Shown here piece by piece: positions 57,102 to 64,000 of a DNA stretch of 64,000 nucleotides. A program made the position numbers and the translations under genes. The notes under the pieces were generated by a model. That model saw only the letters and a list, made by a program, of their open reading frames with translations, had not been told where the DNA came from and searched no databases. The first letter of the stretch is position 1. Each line of letters starts with the position of its first letter. The stretch lies in contig NC_092350.1 of the NCBI RefSeq assembly GCF_963676685.1, positions 41,821,373 through 41,885,372 of the forward strand, read 5' to 3'. Source of the DNA: Mytilus edulis. Taxonomy: Eukaryota > Mollusca > Bivalvia > Mytilida > Mytilidae.

Positions 57102-58162
57102 TTAAAGGAGGTTTAACTGTGATGATATCACTTGCCCAGATGTCAGATCCATAGCGCTTATCTGAAGTTCTGTATGTCCGAATATGAAGCTTACTTGAAC
57201 CATTCTTTCTGTTCTTGATGGATTTGGGAAAACCATCTTAACTTTTCCTAACTCAGTACAACCTTCCTCGTCTGTGTACATTGGATTTGCTTCAGAAGTA
57301 CAATAAATAGGCAATGATAATTCTGTCTGAAATTCCCTCGTCGTACGAAGAGTAAACAAATGTTTATCCCCTATTTGTACCGTTTCGTCCAGCTTAACAA
57401 TTGCCTCGAATATTTTTGTACATTTCATTTGACCTTTGTCTCGAATCATATACTTCATATCATGGAAATTCTTGTTGAAATTTGAAATAGTTTGCATTCC
57501 ATATGTGTACCGCATTTTTCGAGAAACAATATAATTTGGTTTATGGCCAAATAATACCGCTCCTTTTAAAACAGACATGCCTGCTTCCTTAGGAACAATT
57601 ACTTTAATTTTATTTGGCTCCCCAAAAGACCGTATGACCGCATTTTGAACTAATTTGCACTCGGAGAATCCTCCTACAAGTAGTATCTGAGTCACCCCTG
57701 ACACAGAAGTCAATATTGTGTCCATAACTGTAATAATACCACCAATAGTTGTAGTAAACAGAGACTTAACAAAAGATGCATCAATACGAACTTTATCATT
57801 CCAAACTTTTATTTTGTCAGCATATGGGGAGACATCAAGTGCCCTTTTGAAATCTTTCTTTTTCGTGTATTTCTTACAAATTTTGTTTAAACCTACTATA
57901 GGAATGGTGATATTAACCGTGTCAGTTTTCGACGGACTAATAGTTCTTTTCAGTACTTCAAAATCACGACGCAGATCCAAATATACTGAAGGATCCTTTT
58001 TCTGTAACTTTTCAAATGCTTTTGGTCCCATTATTTCTTCAAATATTTGGAGGTACGATCTGTCGACAGAAGTTCCACCGCAATCATTCCCACTAGCACG
58101 ATGGAGTTCTTTCAAGTGACCATTGTCAAGTTTCTCTTGAACTATAATATCAGCAGTTCCTC
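57102..58162 (-). CDS. HSPA12-like HSP70 protein, C-terminal exon
   Basis: The exon begins after ATTACAG with GGTADIIVQEKLDNGHLKEL and is open for 354 codons to the stop at 57102-57104. The start GGTADI is the phosphate-2 motif of the actin/HSP70 ATPase fold. LHRASGNDCGGTSVD and LLVGGFSECKLVQNAV (adenosine motif) follow in the order and spacing of HSPA12 proteins. The last third is the divergent beta region, without an EEVD tail. The N-terminal ATPase half must be on exons upstream, at higher coordinates; I could not find them inside the window. Family role: ATP-dependent chaperone-like, often linked to stress and immune responses in bivalves. Confidence 0.85.
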
Positions 58163-58319
58163 CTGTAATAAATAATACCTAGTTATTTAATATTTCCTTG
58201 TGTTTATATTTTTAAATTAGGAATCGTATTGAGTGGTACACTTGGAAAAGTCGAGAATTTAGGGTTGTCGTCTCGTTCACATTTGAATATTTTTTCTATA
58301 TCAGATTTGATACTATGGG

Positions 58320-58735
58320 TTAAACATGCGTAGCAGGACCTGCATTTTCCTGGTGAGGACTGAAGATCACCTCAGCTATTTTATTTGTGTTTTTGTTGTC
58401 GTTCGGTTCATATGTAGTGTATTGTAACATTTTGAAAGGCTGTTCGTCGTTATGTTTTTTTGCCATGGCGTTGTCAGTTTCTCTTTTTTTCTAAGTTGGA
58501 AATGTTCATTTGTTATCCTGCGCCTCCTGTTCTGTGTGTCAGAAATCATATCTTCTTTAGTCGTAATAACCTTCCATCATTACCGAACTGAACAAAGAAG
58601 TAACACGACGGGTGCCGTATACGGTGCAGGAAATGCTTACCCTTCCGGAGCACCTGATTTCACTCCCGGTTTTAGTGGAGTTCGTGTTGTTTCTTATTTC
58701 TTATTTATAACTGTTGATGTAAATGTCCTTTGATT
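58320..58735 (+). repeat. Interspersed repeat (GCAGGACCTGC family)
   Basis: GCGTAGCAGGACCTGCATTT, TTGCCATGGCGTTGTCAGTT, CTTCCGGAGCACCTGATTTC. Related to 36540-36705. The 93-codon ORF here is repeat-borne. Confidence 0.65.
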
Positions 58736-58856
58736 TTTTTAGTCTTTGTTTACTCTTTGGTTTTGATTGTTATTGTCTTTATGTTATTCCAAATCCAGTT
58801 CCAGTTTGGAGTGTTAAAAAAGGAAGAATTGACTTACAATAAAATAGAAGATATCT

Positions 58857-60790
58857 GGTATAAAAATTGGGGGTACTGAAATCAAAATTTCACAGTTGGC
58901 TGATGATACCACTTGTTTTTTGAAAGATGTTTTCTCAGCGCAAATTTTATTAGATTCCTTTAACGATTTTGAGAAGTGTTCAGGATTAAAAGTAAATTTT
59001 TCTAAAACCGAAGCAACATGGATTGGAAGAAATAAGTTTAACAAAGAAGGTTCCCTTCCTATTAAATGGACAGATGGTTTTAAAACCTTAGGTTTAAAAT
59101 TTAATGCTTGTGAAGAAATGGTTTGTTCTAATTTAGATACATGCATAGAAAAAATGGAATCAATAATTAAACTATGGAGGATCAGAAACCTTTCCTTGAT
59201 CGGAAAGATTGTAATTCTTAAATCACTTGCAATATCGAAACTTATTTATGTCATTTCATCTACACATGTACCAAGATCTTATGTAATTAAAATACAACGT
59301 GATATTAATAGTTTTTTATGGAATGGTAGTACTCCGAAAGTTAAATCGGAAGTTATTCAAAAGTCTCCTAGCGAGGGGGGACTGAAAGCTCCAAATTTTG
59401 AAGTACAGCTGTTATCCTTTCGTATTATGTGGGTAAAAAGATTTCTATCAGAACATGACTCCAAATGGAAACATGTTTCCAAAGCATTTTTCACCCTTTT
59501 TGATTTAGAGGACTTGTTTATGAGCAGATGTGAATTTGAGTTTTTGAATTTGAAAGCACCTCTTTTTTATATAGAAGTGCTATCTGCTTGGAAACGTTTC
59601 AAGGGTATTTTCATCCCGTTAAATGCATTTCATGTTAGAAAAGAATTTATTTGGTTCAATCCGTTTATCAAAATTGATCAAAAGAGTATTTTTTACAGAT
59701 CTTGGTACATGAAAGGCATAAGGTTCATCAATGATATTGTAGATGATAAAGGCATTTTTTTTGTCTCATGACGCTATTAACAAAAAATATAACCTGAATG
59801 TCACTTTTGTAGACATTCTATCTATTAAGCTTGCTATACCACGTGACTGGAAAGATTTGTTATTACAACAAAACATGTCACCTAACAGCAACTCATTTGG
59901 ATTCGTTTTTGAGCATGAGAATAAAAAAATGCCTATCAGTAAATTATTTGCTAAAGATGTATATTCAATTTTTATCGATCGGGGAAGTGTTTCTCCTATT
60001 TCACAACAAAGATGGGAAGAAAGTTTTAATATAGAAATTAGTGACGAACAATGGAAAAATATTTATTCATTAGCTTTCAAATGTACTATAGAAAGCAAAC
60101 TACAAGCTTTTCAATATAAATTACTACACAGAATAGTCTCACATAATTATCTTCTTGAAAAATATAAACTTTCCTCAACTAATGAATGTGCCAGTTGTAA
60201 AGAAATAGAAACTATAGAGCATAAATTTTTTGAATGTACAGAAATAAAACAATTTTGGAGAGTTTTTTCAAATTGGTGGTATTCAGTTTTTGGAGAAAAA
60301 CTATTCTTGAATAAAGACAGTGTCATTTTTGGTGTATTGAGTTCTGATAACTTAGTTCTAAATTATTGCATTCTACAGGCAAAATATTACATTTATTATG
60401 TAAAGTACACACAATTAGACAGACTGTTCATATCTGTGCAAGCTTTTCTTAAATTTTTGAAAAGACGTCTGGAGATATTAGAATATTTTTATATTTCTAA
60501 AGACAAACACGAGTCATTTGCCAACAGATGGGGGGAATTTATGAAAGCTATTTAATTAAATTTATTTTTTAATATTGTTATAGTATAATGTATTCCAAAG
60601 TATTCTTAAGACGTATCATATACTGAATATTCACACCACTATCTTGTATTTTTGTAGTATGTCTTATTTGCATAATATCAATAGTATAACAATGCCATAC
60701 ATGTCATGTCATTCACTTATGTCTTGTAAAAATGTATGTATGCACTGTAGTTTGAACACCAAAAAGATCAATAAAAAAAAAAAAAAAAAA
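58857..60790 (+). mobile_element. 5'-truncated L1/Tx1-type LINE with target-site duplication
   Basis: Starts just before QLADDTTCFLKD (catalytic ADD) and continues SGLKVNFSKTEATWIGRNK, SLIGKIVILKSLAISKLIYV, SEGGLKAPNFEVQLLSFRIM and the C-terminal CASCKEIETIEHKFFEC. The frame shifts once at a run of eight T (about 59755-59762). The ORF then ends at 60555. The A-rich tail ends at 60790. The sequence AAAATAGAAGATATCT stands at both borders (58841-58856 and 60788-60803), a textbook target duplication of at least 13 bp. Intact duplication and nearly intact ORF suggest a recent insertion. Confidence 0.9.
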
Positions 60791-60957
60791 ATAGAAGATA
60801 TCTTTCTGTCAATATATTTTCTTCATCTAAAGTCAGATTTTTATGCAATTAGTCAGGCAATTTAGAATATGATAATTAGGATAAAAAACAACATTTGGCA
60901 AAAAACAAACGCATGCATGATATACAGCACATGCAAACAAATACCGACAAGTATGAC

Positions 60958-61385
60958 AAGAGTGCACACGCTGAAATGTCTTGCCTCCTTTACTGTTCAT
61001 AGATTTTATGTTTAAAGGTAACGGTGTTACTAAAAGTATCACATACAATTTCCATTTGTAAAAGATCCATGAAAATGCGTTCAAGGTCAAATAAATCTTG
61101 TCAGACAAACATGTGCGAGTTGTCTCATTGGCATTTATACCACATCTTCTTATATCTACACCTGACAATTATTGCGTCAATAAAATATATTTGACCTTTT
61201 GCTTGTGGAACTGAAAAAATAGACCAAAACACAACAACCTAACATTGACAAATAAGGTAAAGGTCAGATGAGTCATGCTAGACTGACAAGAACCCCTTAC
61301 AATTATTCCATACACCAATTCAGTTGATCTACTGCTAATAATATTTGAGAACCAAAATACTCATTTTCACATAACTTTACCGTGT
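60958..61385 (+). repeat. Copy of the 20740 tandem repeat family
   Basis: AGAGTGCACACGCTGAAATG, GACCAAAACACAACAACCTA, AAGGTCAGATGAGTCATGCT. Interrupted at 61100-61160 by a minus-strand GATGTGGTATG fragment (GTTGTCTCATTGGCATTTAT). Confidence 0.65.
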
Positions 61386-61904
61386 CTGACTGACCAGTAA
61401 ACGTTGTAAGACACACAAATACTAAATACTGTAATCTTAATACTCATAATACGTGATAAATTCACATTAAAAAGCAGTCAATGAACCATAAAAGTGAGAA
61501 AAGGACATTGGATAAACGACAGACGGAAACATTAGGTATATGCGATCAAGGTATGGATAATCTAGATCTTCTACATTCTGAAATATGAATCAGTATACAA
61601 GTAGTGTACATCCCCATTGCCTCCGTGGGATAGTTAGCCGTTTGGCTCGAATACTGCGAATTTCATCGCAAGAGACAAAATCCACACTGTGAATAAAAGT
61701 TGAGCAATACAAACTCCGATGCACTGCAATAATAAGCAATATGATCCAATACTGGTACTCATCGTGTTGCTAAAAAGGTAATATTTGTGGTCATTTCAAA
61801 CAAACAAACAATAACAGTTATCCGAATCAAGTTGGCAACCAAAACTTTAAGCATTTTTCATGCTAAATATTTGGTTGTCACCCTACCACTTAGGCTCTAC
61901 TAAC

Positions 61905-62110
61905 ATAGATGGTCGAGTAGTCTAGCGCGACGGGCCAGCCTAAATTGTTGAGTGGACTCTAGCGCGAAGGACCAGAGAAGGTGGTCGAATAGTCTAGCGC
62001 AACGGGCACGGTACAAGGCGATTTGATGCCACGATATCTTATTGGCATGAGTTCGAATCCTAGCCAGAGAAGAACCAAAAAAGTTAGACAAATTATATAT
62101 AAATAAAGAT
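61905..62110 (+). mobile_element. tRNA-derived SINE with triplicated head
   Basis: TGGTCGAATAGTCTAGCGCA (A-box region) and GAGTTCGAATCC (B box, about 62048) give a Leu/Ser-like tRNA head. Two further degenerate copies of the GGTCGAGTAGTCTAGCGCGA segment precede it (61910 and 61950). The cloverleaf is not intact. Confidence 0.6.
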
Positions 62111-62119
62111 TTAACAAAA

Positions 62120-63370
62120 CAATCTGCTTTCAAAAACAAACACATGTTGTTTGAGTTGTTGGGCTGATAATATTTCTACTGGTAGTTGAGATTATTGGAA
62201 ACAGGATGTAGTTGTCAGATCAGTTTAAAAACTAACACAATCACACGTTACAAATGACAACTAATAACTGACAAGCTGCAACCCAATTTTTAAGTAGTTA
62301 TGATGAATAATAAAGATGATAGGTTTGGCTACGGGGCGCCGAATGGGACCATTGTGGTTTTGTACCCGAAATTCAATTTTGTACGGACAAAAGTGAGTTT
62401 TGTTCAACAAAAATGAGTTCAGTTTAACAAGATTTGTAGCATACTAACGTTACGCACGCTGTTCATACAAACTCTGGGATTTGAAACAGAATCTTCGAAA
62501 TTCCATTGCAAAAATGGCGGCTAACACATACCAATATAAAAATAAATTCAGAACATGTTTTTAATTATATTATTTTAGCTCTTGGTCATATACTTAGTTA
62601 TATCTAGAATATTTGAGGATTTAAACAACAAAGTTATGTAAAAAAACGGATGTCGAACGTTACATTTCAAACAACTGTTTTAACTCTTATGTATAGTGAT
62701 GCTATTTCTTATTCTCTGATCTTCCCGAAACTTGGCGGGAACAGCGACGTGTGTCGGTTCTTTGTGACGTTAAAGCCGTTTTTTTGTCAAATTTTGTTTG
62801 ACTCGGTGACAGCAGATTTAGCTGAAACAAGAAATATTTCGTTGACTTAACGACTAAAAGTGAATTTAATGAGTATATATAGAAAAAAATGTCTTAAAAA
62901 GGTAAGATAATAATAACATCTATCAATTGTACAAATATTTGCCTCCTTGTTCGTGAGTTCAAAAATTGTAGATTCTATAAAATCTTCTCTACGCAGTCAT
63001 TTTTCAACCGGTAGCCGTTTTGTCCAAGTTGATATTACATTTGTCAAAGCTCTAAATGTGTTTGTTTTACCTGATATTTCAATAAGTTGTTTATAATTTA
63101 TTAAAACAAAAGTTAGATACACGAAGAGTACAAAATTACAAGAATCTTTTTTTATTTACTACATCTTTGAGTCTTAAAGGAACAAAATGAAACGAACATT
63201 TACAAAACGGTAGCCATTTTGACCAAACGTCGGAAAACGTCGAAAAATCCGAAAAAGCTTGTTTCCGACGTAACTAGTATGTGCTAAATTTGTTTCAATT
63301 ACATGTTCCAGATAATTAAAACAAATTATAAAAAAAATTATATCGTTACATGACCTATATATTTTTTCAG
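62120..63370. other. Upstream region of the right-edge gene, imperfect repeat
   Basis: CGGTAGCCGTTTTGTCCAAG (63009) and CGGTAGCCATTTTGACCAAA (63209) start two diverged copies about 200 bp apart. A 66-codon ORF at 62650 has no signature. Possibly intron or 5' flank of the gene at 63371. Confidence 0.45.
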
Positions 63371-64000
63371 TTTTTACATCTGGACCAGAAAAGGTTGCGT
63401 ACTACATGAATATAAAGCGACAAAAGGAAAAAGAAAGACAAGTAAAAAAATATGATAAGAATAAAGTCCTGTATAACGAGAAAAAACAACTGAAACGACG
63501 CGAGAGGCGGACAGAAAAACCTTCAAGAGCAGCGTTAAAGAAACAGATTTACAGACGACAGAAGAAGAACGAGTTTATTAAGAAAAAAGAAAAAAGAGTC
63601 GAAATGAACAGAAAGAAAAAAGATTACCGCAATAATATGAAATTGAAACAGAATGAAATTAAAGGTGTATATTTTGAAAACAATTTAACTGCATTTCAAT
63701 CAAGAACACAAAAACACAGAGCACTGCAGAAGTTAAAAAACAGTTTACCGAAAACGCCAGAAAAGCGGGCAACTTTAATTTCGTCCTACTTAAGTGATAC
63801 AAAGAGTCCAACACCAGAAGATCTCAAGAGCATTAAAATGGCGGAAGATGTCTTATCTGACATGAAGGACATTGTGAATGATACCAAACACAAAAGAACA
63901 AATGATGCAAGAGCAACGGTAAACATAATGAGTGCTGCAGTGAATGATGAAAATGTTCAAAAATCTAAACGCAGAATACAGTTGTCCAAAAAACTCGGAT
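63371..64000 (+). CDS. Basic coiled-coil protein of unknown function, partial (runs off window)
   Basis: After TTTTTTCAG (63370) one frame stays open to the last base, 210 codons, with no stop in the window; the first ATG is at 63406. The protein is very Lys/Arg/Glu rich (MNIKRQKEKERQVKKYDKNK, then RRQKKNEFIKKKEKR), helical, followed by FQSRTQKHRALQKLKNSLPK and TPEKRATLISSYLSD. It then continues in a more mixed sequence. The aromatic-then-LPKTPEKR pattern resembles a group of multi-copy, uncharacterised invertebrate proteins I recall only loosely; no enzyme motif is visible. Upstream coding exons may exist. A nuclear or nucleic-acid-binding role is guessed from charge only. Confidence 0.6.

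Noticed and set aside
57718..58119. 133-codon plus-strand ORF
   Set aside because: Antisense shadow of the HSPA12-like exon.

Overview
The window looks like nuclear DNA of a bivalve mollusc, most likely a mussel of the Mytilus type. It is AT-rich and gene-poor, with small exons separated by kilobase introns with GT/AG borders. It carries many interspersed repeats that I recall as mussel repeats, for example the repeat containing GATGTGGTATG and the one containing GAAACGCGCGTCTGGCGTA. The gene families fit as well: a short-chain collagen C4-like secreted protein, neutral lipases, and an HSPA12-type HSP70, a family expanded in bivalves. No organism name can be proven from the sequence alone.

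Layout. 1-2970: 3' part of a decayed Penelope-like reverse transcriptase with its 3' tail. 4506-12995 (minus): six-exon pancreatic-lipase-type gene A, broken by two +1 frameshifts and at least one stop; its introns hold a SINE, a DNA transposon with a 7-bp target-site duplication, and a LINE. 13467-14350: Harbinger-like foldback element. 16288-43615 (plus): short-chain collagen C4-like gene of four well-supported exons. Its first intron is about 20 kb and holds minisatellites and a 17.9-kb structure (17965-35882) bounded by 2-3 kb inverted arms that carry arrays of the palindrome TTCCCATGGGAA. 44984-53098 (minus): intact six-exon lipase gene B, 329 aa, every exon phase consistent. 57102-58162 (minus): C-terminal exon of an HSPA12-like HSP70. 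58857-60790: 5'-truncated L1-type LINE with a clear target-site duplication. 63371-64000 (plus): open exon of a basic, coiled protein that runs off the window.

The two lipase copies lie in the same orientation on either side of the oppositely oriented collagen gene. Gene B has the secretory signal, the Ser/Asp/His triad and a C-terminal cysteine block. Gene A is the decayed sister. The collagen C4-like product is a secreted, coiled-coil protein with a cysteine-rich C-terminal domain.

The most unusual signals are these. (i) Three separate loci carry a 20-31 bp near-perfect palindrome of one sequence family, each flanked by its own 7-bp direct repeat, like miniature transposons or excision scars. 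(ii) The 17.9-kb inverted-repeat structure has palindrome arrays in both arms. (iii) A 982-bp TTAA-flanked element is open in many reading frames.
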